A stretch of 64,000 nt of DNA from DATFDN01 sp963767645 (GTDB lineage: Bacteria > Pseudomonadota > Alphaproteobacteria > Acetobacterales > Acetobacteraceae), in contig CAVYEW010000002.1 of assembly GCA_963767645.1 (NCBI GenBank), positions 62,001 to 126,000 on the forward strand, read 5' to 3'. The translations under genes were made by a program, and so were the position numbers. The notes under the pieces are model-generated. The model searched no databases. It saw only the letters and a list, made by a program, of their open reading frames with translations, and was not told where the DNA came from. Positions within the stretch are counted from its first letter, which is position 1; every line of letters begins with the position of its first letter. Positions 35,142-44,590 of the stretch are shown piece by piece.

Positions 35142-36638
35142 CGCTGCGTCGCGCTCACGGTTCGGTACAGCCGGGACTCGGGAGGGCCGCTGACGCCGAA
35201 CCACTTGTTCTTGACCGCGTTGTAGTAGGCGGTGTCGTCGTAGAACACCACCGGCAGCCCGAGGTCGCGCGCGGTCAGCCGCCCGATCGCCGACGCCACC
35301 GCGTACGAGCCGGTGACGATGTTGGCGAGATTCTGCACCAGGGTGAGCCGGGCATTCAGCAGCGACTGCGTGCTGTCACCAGCACATCGAGCGTCGTGGC
35401 CGTGCCGACCAGGGCCTGCCGCTGCTCGCCCTGCAAGGCGACCTCGTTCGCCTGCACCGCGGCCCGGCTGCTGTCAGCCGCCGCCAGTGCGGCCTGCAAG
35501 GTCTGCCAAGCCTGCACGGCATTCTGCACCGCCGTCCGCCGCGCATCGGCGACAAGGCGTTCCTGTTGCGCAACCGTCTCTCGCGCCTGGCGCACGGCGG
35601 AATACTCGGACCCGCCTTGGTAGAGCGGTACCGAGAGGTTGGCGACAACCTGATAGCCATTGGAACTGAAGCTGCGGGCAGAGGCATTGTTCGACTGGAA
35701 GGTCTGACCCTGCAGGCTGAGCTGCGGCAGCAGAGCGGCGAAGGCGACGTCCACGGCGTCCCGCGCGGCGGCCAGATTGAACAGCGCCGATACCACGGTC
35801 GGATTGTTGTCACCCGCCATCGTCGCGGCTTCCTGCCCGGTACGCACCGGCAGCTTCAAGGGCTGGGGCAGAATCGAGGTCGGGCGGCGGAGCCGACCCG
35901 ATCGCGCGGATATAGGCCGCCTCCGCCGTGAGCAGGCTTCCCTGGGCGGTCAGCCGTGTCGCCCGCGCGCTCGCCAATGCGGCCTGCGCCTGCGCCACAT
36001 CCGTCTGCGTGATCTCGCCGACCCGGAAGCGGTCCTGGGTCGCCTGCAACTGCTGGGCAAGCACCTGTTCGTTGTTGAGATTTATCTCGGCGACCTGGCG
36101 CGCCTGGATGACCCCGACATATGCCGTCACGGCATCGGAGAAGGAGGTCTCTTCCTGTCCGATCAGGGTCGCCCGTTCGGCGAACACCGCGTTCTTGGCC
36201 CGCTGCACCGTGGCATCGATGCGTCCGCCGGTATAGAGCGGCTGGGTGAGCGTCGCCTGGGCCGTGGCGATGTCGCGGTCGGTGAGCGCCTTTACATTCT
36301 GGCGCCGCCTGAGGTACTCGCGCGTCAGCCCGTTGCCGTATCCCCGGTGCCGGCCACGATCACCGTCGGTCGCCAGCCCGCCAGCGCCTGCGGCACGCCT
36401 TCATCGGTGGACGCGCAGACGCGCGCGCTCCGCCAGCAGGGCAGGGTTGTAGGAGTAGGTGGCAACCAGCGCCTGGGTGAGGGTGCGCGGCGCGTTCTGG
36501 GAGGAGACGAGCCTGCCGGCAGCGGCGCGGCCGCCTTGGGCGCCGCCGGCGGCATCGTTGCTCCGACGGGACTGAGCCCAGAGCGGGCACAGCGAAGAGG
36601 AGGGATACGCCGATCAGCAGGGCCGAGCGCAAATGCAT
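35138..36638 (-). pseudogene. tolC: TolC-family outer membrane efflux protein, disrupted in several places
   Basis: A signal peptide (MHLRSALLIGVSLLFAVPAL) opens the gene and TolC segments follow in changing frames: RTLTQALVATYSYNPALLAE, then DEGVPQALAGWRPTV, then RAKNAVFAERATLIGQEETS, ARQVAEINLNNEQVLAQQLQ and DRFRVGEITQTDVAQAQAAL, then LSVPLYQGGSEYSAVRQARE, and last VQNLANIVTGSYAVASAIGR. Breaks fall near 36580, 36415, 36335, 35862 and 35377. Reassembled, the protein would be about 500 residues, normal for a TolC channel that serves tripartite efflux and type I secretion. It is either a true pseudogene or a cluster of sequence errors. Confidence 0.8.
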
Positions 36639-36726
36639 CGAGAAACCTCCGTGGCGCGCGGGCAGCATGCACGCTCCCGGTCCTCGATCTGCCACAGGCG
36701 CTGACCGTCAAGCCAAGCGGCAAGCG

Positions 36727-37092
36727 TCAGACGTGGAAGCTTTCGCCGCAGCCGCAGCGGCCCTTCTCGTTCGGGTTGGTGAAGGTGAAGCCGGAGGTCA
36801 GCGCCCGGGTCTCGTAGTCCATCACCGTGCCGATCAGGAACAGGCTGGCCTTGCGGTCCACCAGCACCGTCACCCCCTTGTCGGCCACCACCTCGTCGCC
36901 CGGACCGGGCGCGTCGGTCCAGCTCATGTCGTAGGACAAGCCCGAGCAGCCCTTGGTCTTGACGCCGATGCGCAGCAGCTTGCCCTGCTCGCCCGCCCGG
37001 TAGAGGCGTTGCAGGCGCTCGGCCGCCGCGTCGGTCAGGCGCATCAGCGGCGGCAGCGCCCGGGCGGGCTTGCGGGTAGCGGTTGTGCTCAT
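36727..37092 (-). CDS. sufA: SufA/ErpA-type A-type iron-sulfur carrier
   Basis: The 121-residue protein is a HesB/IscA-family carrier that holds an Fe-S cluster and passes it to apoproteins. The three ligand cysteines are present: Cys49 in KTKGCSGLSY and Cys113/Cys115 in GRCGCGESF. It is the last gene of the SUF cluster, 22 bases after sufT. The N-terminal 15 residues are an extra basic, Pro-containing leader. Confidence 0.92.
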   Translation of the reverse strand: MSTTATRKPARALPPLMRLTDAAAERLQRLYRAGEQGKLLRIGVKTKGCSGLSYDMSWTDAPGPGDEVVADKGVTVLVDRKASLFLIGTVMDYETRALTSGFTFTNPNEKGRCGCGESFHV

Positions 37093-37114
37093 GGTTCTCT
37101 CGATATCGGTTCGA

Positions 37115-37471
37115 TCAGTACATGTTCAACTGCAAGCGGGCCTCGTCGCTCATGCGGCTCGGGTCCCAGGGCGGGTCCCAGACCGTCTCCACCTCGCAGT
37201 CGGTCACGCCGGGCACCGCCATCACCGCGTCGCGGACCTGCTCGGGCAGCTCCTGCGCGCTCGGGCAGGCGGGCGCGGTCAGCGTCATCTCCACCCGGAC
37301 CTTGCCGTCATCGTGCAGGTCCACCGCGTAGATCAGGCCCAGCTCGTAGATGTTCACCGGGATCTCCGGGTCATAGACGCTGGCGATCGCGGCGATCACC
37401 GCGTCCTCGGTCGGCTTGGGCGCGGTCTCGCCCTCCGGCGTCCAGGCGGTGTGCGGAGCCATGTCATTCAC
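37115..37471 (-). CDS. sufT: SufT: DUF59/MIP18-family Fe-S maturation protein
   Basis: The 118-residue protein has the MIP18/DUF59 pattern YDPEIPVNIYELGLIYAVDL, a conserved Cys in TLTAPACPSAQELPEQVRDA and the C-terminal WDPPWDPSRMSDEARLQLNM. SufT helps mature Fe-S proteins under high demand. It overlaps sufU by 8 bases, confirming one transcript. Confidence 0.92.
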   Translation of the reverse strand: MNDMAPHTAWTPEGETAPKPTEDAVIAAIASVYDPEIPVNIYELGLIYAVDLHDDGKVRVEMTLTAPACPSAQELPEQVRDAVMAVPGVTDCEVETVWDPPWDPSRMSDEARLQLNMY

Positions 37472-37943
37472 TGGTGGCCTCCTTCGTCCCGTCCAGGGCG
37501 GCGATCAGGGCGTGCCAGGGCAGCGTCGCGCACTTCACGCGCGACGGATACTCATGCACGCCGGACAAGGGTTGCAGCCGCTCCAGCGGCTCGGCAAGAG
37601 CGGCATTCTCGCAATCCGGACATGTGCCGGTCCGGGCCAGCTCGCGGAATGCCGCGAACAATGCCCGCGCATCGGACGCGGGCCGGCCGGAAACCGTCTC
37701 CGCCATCAAATCGGCGGAGGCGACGCTGATGGCGCAGCCGCGGGCCTCGAAGCCGGTCTCGGCGATGGCGCCGTCCGGGCCGTATTTCACGAACACCTGC
37801 ACGCGGTCGCCGCACATCGGGTTGTCGCCCTTGGCGCTCGCATCGAAGGCGGCAAGGCGGCGGCCATGGCGCGGATGGCGGCCGTGATCCAGGATCACCT
37901 CCTGGTAGAGATCGCGCAGATCGGCGAAGTCGTCCTCTGCCAT
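37464..37943 (-). CDS. sufU: SufU: zinc-dependent sulfurtransferase / scaffold-like protein
   Basis: The 159-residue IscU-like protein begins LYQEVILDHGRHPRHGRRL and has the three metal-binding cysteines in NPMCGDRV, CPDCENAALA and VKCATLPW. SufU accepts persulfide sulfur from SufS and passes it to SufBCD. Its ATG overlaps the sufS stop (ATGA). No sufE is present, so SufU is the only sulfur acceptor in the cluster. Confidence 0.92.
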   Translation of the reverse strand: MAEDDFADLRDLYQEVILDHGRHPRHGRRLAAFDASAKGDNPMCGDRVQVFVKYGPDGAIAETGFEARGCAISVASADLMAETVSGRPASDARALFAAFRELARTGTCPDCENAALAEPLERLQPLSGVHEYPSRVKCATLPWHALIAALDGTKEATSE

Positions 37944-39187
37944 CACGCGAAGAACTCCCGCACCCGCACCAGCGTGTCCGCCAGCACGTCGATCTCTTCC
38001 AGCGTGGTATAGACGCCGAAGCTGGCGCGCGCCGTGCTGTCCACGCCGAAGCGCCGCATCAGCGGCTCGGCGCAATGATTGCCGGCGCGCACCGCGATCC
38101 CCTGGCGGTCGAGCAGCGTGGCGACATCGTGCGCATGCGCGCCGTCGAGCGTGAACGAGACGACGCCGCCACGGTCCTGCGCCCGGCCCAGGATGCGCAA
38201 GCCCTCGACCGAGGACAGGCGCGCAAGCGCGTGGTCGGTCAGCGCCTGCTCATGCGCCGCGATGGCGGGGTAGCCGATCGCCTGCACGTAGTCGATCGCC
38301 GCCTTCAGCCCGATCGCTTCCAGGATCGCCGGCGTGCCGGCCTCGAATTTGTGCGGCACCTCCGCCCAGGTCGTGCGCTCGTACGTGACCGAGGAGATCA
38401 TCTCGCCGCCGCCCAGGAACGGCGGCATCCGTTCCAACAGCTCGCGGCGGCCATACAGGACGCCGATTCCGGTCGGGCCGTACAGCTTGTGGCCGGTCCA
38501 GGCATAGAAGTCGCAGTCCAGCGCGCGGACGTCCACGCGCCGATGCACGATGGCCTGGGAGCCGTCGAACAGCACCTTTGCCCCCGCTGCATGGGCGGCG
38601 CGCACGATGCGCTCGGCCGGGGTGTACGTGCCGAGGACGTTCGACATATGAGTGATCGCGACCAGCCCCACCTTGCCGTCGGCAAGCAGCGCCTCGAACG
38701 CCGTCATGTCCAGCTCGCCTGCATCGGTGATGGGCGCGACGCGCAGCTCGATCCCCCGCTCGTCGCGCAGCATCTGCCAGGGCACGAGGTTGGAGTGGTG
38801 CTCCATGGCCGAGATCACCACCGCCTGGCCGGGTCGCATGATGCCGCGGCCGTAGCTGTGGGCGACGAGGTTGATCGCCTCGGTGCTGTTGCGGGTGAAC
38901 ACGATCTCGTCGCGCTCGGCGTTCATCAGCCCCGCCGCCGCCTCGCGCGCCGCCTCGTAGGCGTCGGTGGTCCGCTCGCTCATCCAGTGCAGGCCGCGAT
39001 GCACGTTCGCGTACTGCGTCTCCATCGCGGTCCGCATCGCGTCGATGACGGCGCGCGGCTTCTGGGCGGAGGCGGCGCTGTCGAGGAACACGAGCGGCTT
39101 GCCGCGCACCGTCTGGCTCAGGATCGGGAAGTCCGCGCGGATGCGCGCGACGTCGAGATCGGGAAACGTGGTGATCGCGTCCATCAT
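37943..39187 (-). CDS. sufS: SufS: group II cysteine desulfurase
   Basis: This PLP enzyme removes sulfur from cysteine to form a persulfide. The 414-residue protein has FLDSAASAQKPRAVIDAM, the PLP-Lys region YAWTGHKLYGPTGIGVLYGR and the active-site Cys loop in RAGNHCAEPLMRRFGV. Two overlapping ATGs (ATGATG) occur at the sufD stop; either start gives a coupled gene. Confidence 0.94.
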   Translation of the reverse strand: MMDAITTFPDLDVARIRADFPILSQTVRGKPLVFLDSAASAQKPRAVIDAMRTAMETQYANVHRGLHWMSERTTDAYEAAREAAAGLMNAERDEIVFTRNSTEAINLVAHSYGRGIMRPGQAVVISAMEHHSNLVPWQMLRDERGIELRVAPITDAGELDMTAFEALLADGKVGLVAITHMSNVLGTYTPAERIVRAAHAAGAKVLFDGSQAIVHRRVDVRALDCDFYAWTGHKLYGPTGIGVLYGRRELLERMPPFLGGGEMISSVTYERTTWAEVPHKFEAGTPAILEAIGLKAAIDYVQAIGYPAIAAHEQALTDHALARLSSVEGLRILGRAQDRGGVVSFTLDGAHAHDVATLLDRQGIAVRAGNHCAEPLMRRFGVDSTARASFGVYTTLEEIDVLADTLVRVREFFA

Positions 39188-40440
39188 GCCGCCTGTCTCC
39201 TCCACCACTGCTCCACCGCTTCCTCCATCGCGTGCCGCGCCGGCTCGTTCGCCACCGCCTCCAGCGCCTCGGCGAGGAAGGCGCGCACCAGGATCGCGCG
39301 CGCCTCGGCTTCCGGAATGCCGCGCGTGCGCAGATAGAAAAGCTGGCCGGGATCGAGTTCGCCCACGGTCGCGCCGTGACTGCACTTCACGTCGTCGGCG
39401 AAGATCTCCAGCTCCGGCTTGGTGTCCACCTCCGCATCCGGCGACAGCAGCAGCGCCTGGCTCATCTGGTAGCCGTCGGTCTTCTGCGCCGCCTTCGCGA
39501 CCTCGATCCGGCCCTGGAACACGCCGCGCGAGCGGCCGGTGAGCACGTTCTTCACGGCCTGGCGGGAGGCGCAGCCCGGCGCCTCATGGCGTACCACGGT
39601 GGTGACATCGGCCGTCTGCGTTCCGGCCAATAGCTGCGCGGCGCCGAGATGCACGCTGCCGTCAGGCCCGATCAGGCGCGCACGGATTTCGGTGCGCGCG
39701 AGCCGCGCGCCCAGCGCAAGCACGAAGCTTTCGAGATGCGCGCCCGTCTCGATGTCGGCGAGGGCGGTGCTGAAATGAAACGCCGCGGGCAATTCATCCT
39801 GCAGCCGCACGAGCGACAGGGAGGCACCTTGCTCCAGGCGCAGCTCGAAGACGGCATTGTGCAGGTAGGTTCCCTCACCCTGCGCGGTCTCGATCAGAGT
39901 AAGGTGCGCGCCGCGTCCCAAATGGATGACGTGGCGCGGGTGGAAGCCTGTGGCGCGGCCGGGCGTCGCCGTGGCGAAGCTGGCCAGCTGGATCGTGCCC
40001 GCGTCGCTCTGCGCGGGCACGTCGAGCACCACACCGTCCTCGGCCAGCATCGTGTTGAGCGCGACCATCGGGTGATCGGCGGCGCCCGGCAGGTCCCCGA
40101 AAACGGACCGCTCGGCGAAGCTGGCGAACCCGGGAGGCGGCTCGGACAGGTCGGCGCGATAGCGCCCGTCGAGGAACACCAGGCACGACGGCGCAAGCCG
40201 CGGCAGCCGCTCGATGGTCTGGCCGTCGGCGACAGGGGATAGCGGCTCGTGAAACGCCGCTTCGGTCAGGGGGCGAAGATTGGTGTATTTCCAAGCTTCG
40301 TCGCGCCGTCCTGGAAGGCCCATGCGGCGGAACGCCTCGGCAGCGCTCGCGCGAATGGCGGGATCGCCGGGCAGCCGGGCCTTCAGACCCTCGTAGCGCG
40401 CCACGAAGCCGGCGGCGCCGACCGGCTCAACGGCGGTCAT
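39184..40440 (-). CDS. sufD: SufD: Fe-S cluster assembly scaffold subunit
   Basis: The 418-residue protein has the SUF beta-helix core (ARLIGPDGSVHLGAAQLLAG, VFQGRIEVAKAAQKTDGYQM) and the conserved DVKCSHGATVGELDPGQLFY near the end. SufD pairs with SufB on the SufC ATPase dimer. It overlaps sufC by 4 bases. Confidence 0.94.
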   Translation of the reverse strand: MTAVEPVGAAGFVARYEGLKARLPGDPAIRASAAEAFRRMGLPGRRDEAWKYTNLRPLTEAAFHEPLSPVADGQTIERLPRLAPSCLVFLDGRYRADLSEPPPGFASFAERSVFGDLPGAADHPMVALNTMLAEDGVVLDVPAQSDAGTIQLASFATATPGRATGFHPRHVIHLGRGAHLTLIETAQGEGTYLHNAVFELRLEQGASLSLVRLQDELPAAFHFSTALADIETGAHLESFVLALGARLARTEIRARLIGPDGSVHLGAAQLLAGTQTADVTTVVRHEAPGCASRQAVKNVLTGRSRGVFQGRIEVAKAAQKTDGYQMSQALLLSPDAEVDTKPELEIFADDVKCSHGATVGELDPGQLFYLRTRGIPEAEARAILVRAFLAEALEAVANEPARHAMEEAVEQWWRRQAA

Positions 40441-41180
40441 GCCGCCGCCAGCCCGACATAGCCGCGCGCTTCCAATTCATGGGCGAGCTCGGGGCCGCCC
40501 GAACGCACGATCCGGCCGCCGGCGAGCACATGCACGCGGCTCGGCACCAGGTGGTCCAGCAGACGCTGATGGTGGGTGATGACCAGTGCGGAGAAACCGG
40601 GGCCACGCAGCGCGTTCACCCCGTCGGCGACAATGCGCAGCGCGTCGATGTCGAGCCCGCTGTCGGTCTCGTCGAGGATGGCGAGGCGGGGCCGGAGCAC
40701 GGCCATCTGCAGCACCTCGTTGCGCTTCTTCTCGCCGCCCGAGAAACCCACGTTGACGTTGCGCTTCAGCATGTCGTCCGGCATGTGCAGGCGCTTGGCC
40801 TCGGCGCGGGCGAGCTTGAGGAACTGCACCGCGTCAAGCTCGTCCTCGCCCCGGGCGCGACGCACGGCGTTCAGCGCGGTGCGCAGGAAATTGGCGTTGC
40901 CGACCCCCGGCAGCTCGAGCGGCGCCTGGAAGGCGAGGAACACCCCGGCGGCGGCCCGCTGCTCCGGCTCCATCGCCAGCAGGTCGCGTCCCTCGAACCT
41001 GACCTCCCCGCTGGTGACTTCGTACTCCTCCCGCCCCGCCAGCACGTAGCCGAGGGTCGATTTGCCCGACCCGTTCGGCCCCATGATCGCGTGGATCTCG
41101 CCCGCCGGCACGGTCAGGTCGATGCCGCGGAGAATAGGCGTGCCGCCGATCGAGGCGGAAAGGTTCCTGATCTCCAGCAT
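40437..41180 (-). CDS. sufC: SufC: Fe-S assembly ATPase
   Basis: The 247-residue ABC-type ATPase powers SufB-SufD. It has Walker A GPNGSGKST, signature SGGEKKR, Walker B LAILDETDSGLD and the H-loop ITHHQRLL. It lies 4 bases after sufB. Confidence 0.95.
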   Translation of the reverse strand: MLEIRNLSASIGGTPILRGIDLTVPAGEIHAIMGPNGSGKSTLGYVLAGREEYEVTSGEVRFEGRDLLAMEPEQRAAAGVFLAFQAPLELPGVGNANFLRTALNAVRRARGEDELDAVQFLKLARAEAKRLHMPDDMLKRNVNVGFSGGEKKRNEVLQMAVLRPRLAILDETDSGLDIDALRIVADGVNALRGPGFSALVITHHQRLLDHLVPSRVHVLAGGRIVRSGGPELAHELEARGYVGLAAA

Positions 41181-41184
41181 CGCC

Positions 41185-42666
41185 TCAGCCCACCGAGCCT
41201 TCGAGGCTGACGGCCAGCAGCTTCTGCGCCTCGACGGCGAACTCCATCGGCAGCTCCTTCAGCACCTCCTTGCAGAACCCGTTGACGATCAGGCCGACCG
41301 CATCCTCCTCCGACAACCCGCGGCTGCGGCAATAGAAGAGCTGGTCCTCGGCGATCTTCGAGGTCGTCGCCTCGTGCTCGACCTTTGCGCTCGGGTTGCG
41401 GCTCTCGATGTAGGGGACCGTGTGCGCGCCGCACTGGTCGCCGATCAGCAGGCTGTCGCACTGGGTGTGGTTCCGCGCCCCGGCCGCCTGGGGCACGATC
41501 CGCACCAGGCCGCGATAGGTGTTGTTGGAGCGGCCGGCGCTGATGCCCTTGGAGACGATGGTGCTGCGCGTGTTCCGCCCGAGATGGATCATCTTGGTCC
41601 CGGTATCGGCCTGCTGGCGGTTGTTCGTCACCGCGACCGAGTAGAACTCGCCCACGCTGTCATCGCCCTCCAGCACGCAGGACGGATATTTCCAGGTGAT
41701 CGCCGAGCCGGTCTCCACCTGCGTCCAGGAGATCTTCGCCCGTGCGCCCCGGCAGGCGCCGCGCTTGGTGACGAAGTTGTAGATGCCGCCGCGCCCCTCG
41801 GCGTCGCCCGGATACCAGTTCTGGACCGTGCTGTACTTGATCTGCGCGTCCTCCAGCGCCACCAGCTCCACCACGGCGGCGTGCAGCTGGTTCTCGTCGC
41901 GCATCGGCGCGGTGCAGCCTTCCAGGTAGCTGACGTAGCTGCCGGCGTCGGCGATGATGAGCGTGCGCTCGAACTGGCCGGTGTTGCGGGCATTGATGCG
42001 GAAATAGGTGGACAGCTCCATCGGGCAGCGCACGCCCTTTGGGATGTAGACGAAGCTGCCGTCGGTGAAGACGGCGCTGTTCAGCGCGGCGAAGAAGTTG
42101 TCCGCCACCGGAACGACACTGCCGAGATACTTGCGCACCAGGTCGGGATGCTCGCGGACCGCCTCGCTGATCGGGCAGAAGATCACGCCGGACTTGGCCA
42201 GCGTCTCGCGGAACGTGGTGGCGACGGAGACGCTGTCGAATACGGCGTCCACGGCGACGGCGCTCGGCTGGTCGGCGGCTTCCACCCCGGCCAGGATCGC
42301 GCGTTCCTTCAGCGGGATGCCGAGCTTCTCATAGGTCGCCAGCAACTCGGGATCGACCTCGTCGAGCGACTTCGGCCCGGTCTTCCTCTTGGGCGCCGCG
42401 TAGTAGTGGATGTCCTGGTAGTCGATCGGCGGGTGCCACACCTTGGCCCAGTGCGGCTCCTCCATCTGCCGCCATGCCGCGAGCGCCTTCAGGCGCCATT
42501 GCAGGAGCCATTCCGGCTCGTGCTTGTGCGACGAGATCAGCCGAACGGTGTCGTCATTCAGGCCCTTGGGGGCCAGGTCCATCTCGATATCCGTCTCGAA
42601 GCCCCACTTGTAGGCGGACTGGGTGACGGACTGGACGGTGTCGAGCGTTTCGGCAACGGCGGGCAT
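41185..42666 (-). CDS. sufB: SufB: Fe-S cluster assembly scaffold subunit
   Basis: The 493-residue protein has the SufB core: YIPKGVRCPMELSTYFRINA, GSYVSYLEGCTAPMRDENQL, and the cluster-site region NHTQCDSLLIGDQCGAHTVP. Its ATG lies 8 bases after the rrf2 stop. An in-frame upstream extension reads through the regulator gene on the same strand and is not used. Confidence 0.95.
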   Translation of the reverse strand: MPAVAETLDTVQSVTQSAYKWGFETDIEMDLAPKGLNDDTVRLISSHKHEPEWLLQWRLKALAAWRQMEEPHWAKVWHPPIDYQDIHYYAAPKRKTGPKSLDEVDPELLATYEKLGIPLKERAILAGVEAADQPSAVAVDAVFDSVSVATTFRETLAKSGVIFCPISEAVREHPDLVRKYLGSVVPVADNFFAALNSAVFTDGSFVYIPKGVRCPMELSTYFRINARNTGQFERTLIIADAGSYVSYLEGCTAPMRDENQLHAAVVELVALEDAQIKYSTVQNWYPGDAEGRGGIYNFVTKRGACRGARAKISWTQVETGSAITWKYPSCVLEGDDSVGEFYSVAVTNNRQQADTGTKMIHLGRNTRSTIVSKGISAGRSNNTYRGLVRIVPQAAGARNHTQCDSLLIGDQCGAHTVPYIESRNPSAKVEHEATTSKIAEDQLFYCRSRGLSEEDAVGLIVNGFCKEVLKELPMEFAVEAQKLLAVSLEGSVG

Positions 42667-42674
42667 CTTGCGTC

Positions 42675-43130
42675 CTATTCGGCGATGGGGAGGGCGGCAG
42701 GCGCGGCAACGCGATGGGGAAGCGGCCGGGCCGCTCCACGCATGTCGGCCAGCGTGATGGCGGAGAGCGCCTGATAGATGGCGTCGTTGACCGGGTCCCA
42801 GCGGCCGCGGACCGAGCAGATATGCTCGACCTCGCAATGGCCGGCGCCGCCCTCGACGCAGGCGGCCAGCGCGATCGGGCCGTCGATGGCGGCGATCACC
42901 TCGGAGATCGGAATGGCGCTGAGGGGGCGCATCAAGCGGTAGCCGCCCCGCGCCCCGCGCTGCGAGGCGACCAGACCCGCGGCCGCCAGCGCCTTCAGGA
43001 CCTTGGCGACGGTCGGCTCCGGGATGCCCGTGGCGGAGGCGATAGCCGGCGAGGTCTGAACCTCGTCGGCTCTGGACAAGCGGACGAGCACGACCACGGC
43101 GTAGTCGGTCAGCTTCGACAGCCTCAGCAA
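42675..43130 (-). CDS. Rrf2-family regulator of the SUF operon (IscR/SufR-like)
   Basis: The 151-residue protein opens with the Rrf2 signature LRLSKLTDYAVVVL and a winged helix (IASATGIPEPTVAKVLKALA, SQRGARGGYRL). It carries Cys91, Cys99 and Cys105 spaced as Fe-S ligands (CVEGGAGHCEVEHIC). It should repress suf when Fe-S supply is adequate. No ATG fits; a TTG is preceded by GGAG at about 8 bases and gives the canonical N-terminus, so I chose it. It is the first gene of the suf operon, hence autoregulated. Confidence 0.9.
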   Translation of the reverse strand: MLRLSKLTDYAVVVLVRLSRADEVQTSPAIASATGIPEPTVAKVLKALAAAGLVASQRGARGGYRLMRPLSAIPISEVIAAIDGPIALAACVEGGAGHCEVEHICSVRGRWDPVNDAIYQALSAITLADMRGAARPLPHRVAAPAALPIAE

Positions 43131-43224
43131 GAGCGTTGCTCCAGGAGAATAGGGGACCCGTGAAGTCCGGATTGGACCGCACATGGCGAAGCAAATTGCC
43201 GGCGTCAAGGGGCCGCGGGCCGGC
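43131..43224 (-). promoter_or_regulatory. suf operon promoter region
   Basis: These 94 bases lie upstream of the Rrf2 TTG start. They contain TTGACG (minus strand, 43208-43203), a candidate -35 box, with a weak -10 (CATGTG) 17 bases downstream, and the GGAG ribosome site. The operator for the Rrf2 protein should lie here, but I cannot identify a clean dyad. Confidence 0.35.
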
Positions 43225-44583
43225 TCAGCTCCCGCCGGCGGCCCGCCCGGACGCGACGAAGCGCTCCAGCCAATGGATCGTGTAGTCGCCGGCCTGGAAC
43301 GACGGGTCTTCCATGATCCGCTGATGCAGCGGGACGGTGGTCTTGATGCCCAGTATGGCGAACTCGTCCAGCGCCCGGCGGGCGCGCGCGATCGCTTCCA
43401 TGCGGGTCGGCGCATGCACGATCAGCTTGGCCACCAAGCTGTCGTAATGAGGCGGCACGACATACCCGGCATACAGCGCCGAATCGACGCGCACCCCGAG
43501 CCCGCCGGGAGCGTGATAGAGGCTGACCCGGCCAGGGGTAGGCAGGAAGGTCTCGGGGTCCTCGGCCGTGATCCGGCATTCGATCGCGTGGCCGGAGAAG
43601 CGGACGTCGCGCTGGCGGTAGCCGAGCGCGCTGCCGGCGGCGATGCGGATCTGCTCGCGCACCAGATCGACCCCGCAAACCATCTCCGTCACCGGATGCT
43701 CGACCTGAAGCCGAGTGTTCATCTCAATGAACGCGAACTGGCCGTCCTGGTACAGGAACTCCAGCGTGCCGGCGTTGCGGTAGCCGAGCCGGCCGAGCGC
43801 GGCCGTCACCGTCTCCCCCAGCCGATCGCGCCGCACGGCGTCCAGCGCGGGAGAGCCGGCCTCCTCGAGAAGCTTCTGATGGCGCCGCTGCAGGCTGCAG
43901 TCGCGCTCGCCGAAATGCACCACATCGCCGTAGGCGTCGGCCATGACCTGCAACTCGATGTGGCGCGGCCGGTCCAGGTATTTCTCGATATAGACGGCGT
44001 CGCTGCCGAACCCGGCGCGCGCCTCGGCGCGGGCGAGGCGGAACGCCTCCTCGATCTCGTGCTCGTCGCGGGCGACCTTCATGCCGCGCCCGCCGCCGCC
44101 TGCCGCGGCCTTGACCAGGACCGGGTAGCCGATCCGTCCGGCGACCGCCCTTGCAGCCGCAGCATCGCCCACCGCGCCCTCCGATCCCGCCACCAAAGGG
44201 ACGCCCAAACGGGCCATCGCGGCCTTCGCGGCGATCTTGTCGCCCATCATCCGGATGTGCTCGGGCGAGGGACCGATGAAGGTCAGCCCGTGCGCCTCGA
44301 CCATCTCGGCAAACCCCGCGTTCTCGGCCAGGAAGCCGTAGCCGGGATGGATCGCGTCCGCGCCGGTGATGCGGGCGGCCGAGAGGATGGAGGGGATATT
44401 GAGATAGCTGTCCTTGGCCGGGGGCGGGCCGATGCACACGCTCTCGTCGGCCAGCCGCACATGCATCGCCTCGGCGTCAGCGGTGGAGTGGACCGCGACC
44501 GTATAGATCCCCAGCTCGCGGCAGGCGCGCTGGATGCGCAATGCGATCTCGCCGCGGTTGGCAATGAGGATCTTCTGAAACAC
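43225..44583 (-). CDS. accC: Acetyl-CoA carboxylase, biotin carboxylase subunit
   Basis: AccC carboxylates biotin on AccB using ATP and bicarbonate, the first step of fatty acid synthesis. The 452-residue protein has KILIANRGEIALRIQRACRE, the ATP-grasp Gly loop AAAGGGGRGMKVAR, the GERDCSLQRRHQKLLEEA segment and the catalytic FIEMNTRLQVEHPVTE. The gene follows accB by 7 bases. Confidence 0.96.
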   Translation of the reverse strand: MFQKILIANRGEIALRIQRACRELGIYTVAVHSTADAEAMHVRLADESVCIGPPPAKDSYLNIPSILSAARITGADAIHPGYGFLAENAGFAEMVEAHGLTFIGPSPEHIRMMGDKIAAKAAMARLGVPLVAGSEGAVGDAAAARAVAGRIGYPVLVKAAAGGGGRGMKVARDEHEIEEAFRLARAEARAGFGSDAVYIEKYLDRPRHIELQVMADAYGDVVHFGERDCSLQRRHQKLLEEAGSPALDAVRRDRLGETVTAALGRLGYRNAGTLEFLYQDGQFAFIEMNTRLQVEHPVTEMVCGVDLVREQIRIAAGSALGYRQRDVRFSGHAIECRITAEDPETFLPTPGRVSLYHAPGGLGVRVDSALYAGYVVPPHYDSLVAKLIVHAPTRMEAIARARRALDEFAILGIKTTVPLHQRIMEDPSFQAGDYTIHWLERFVASGRAAGGS

Positions 44584-44590
44584 GCTCGGC

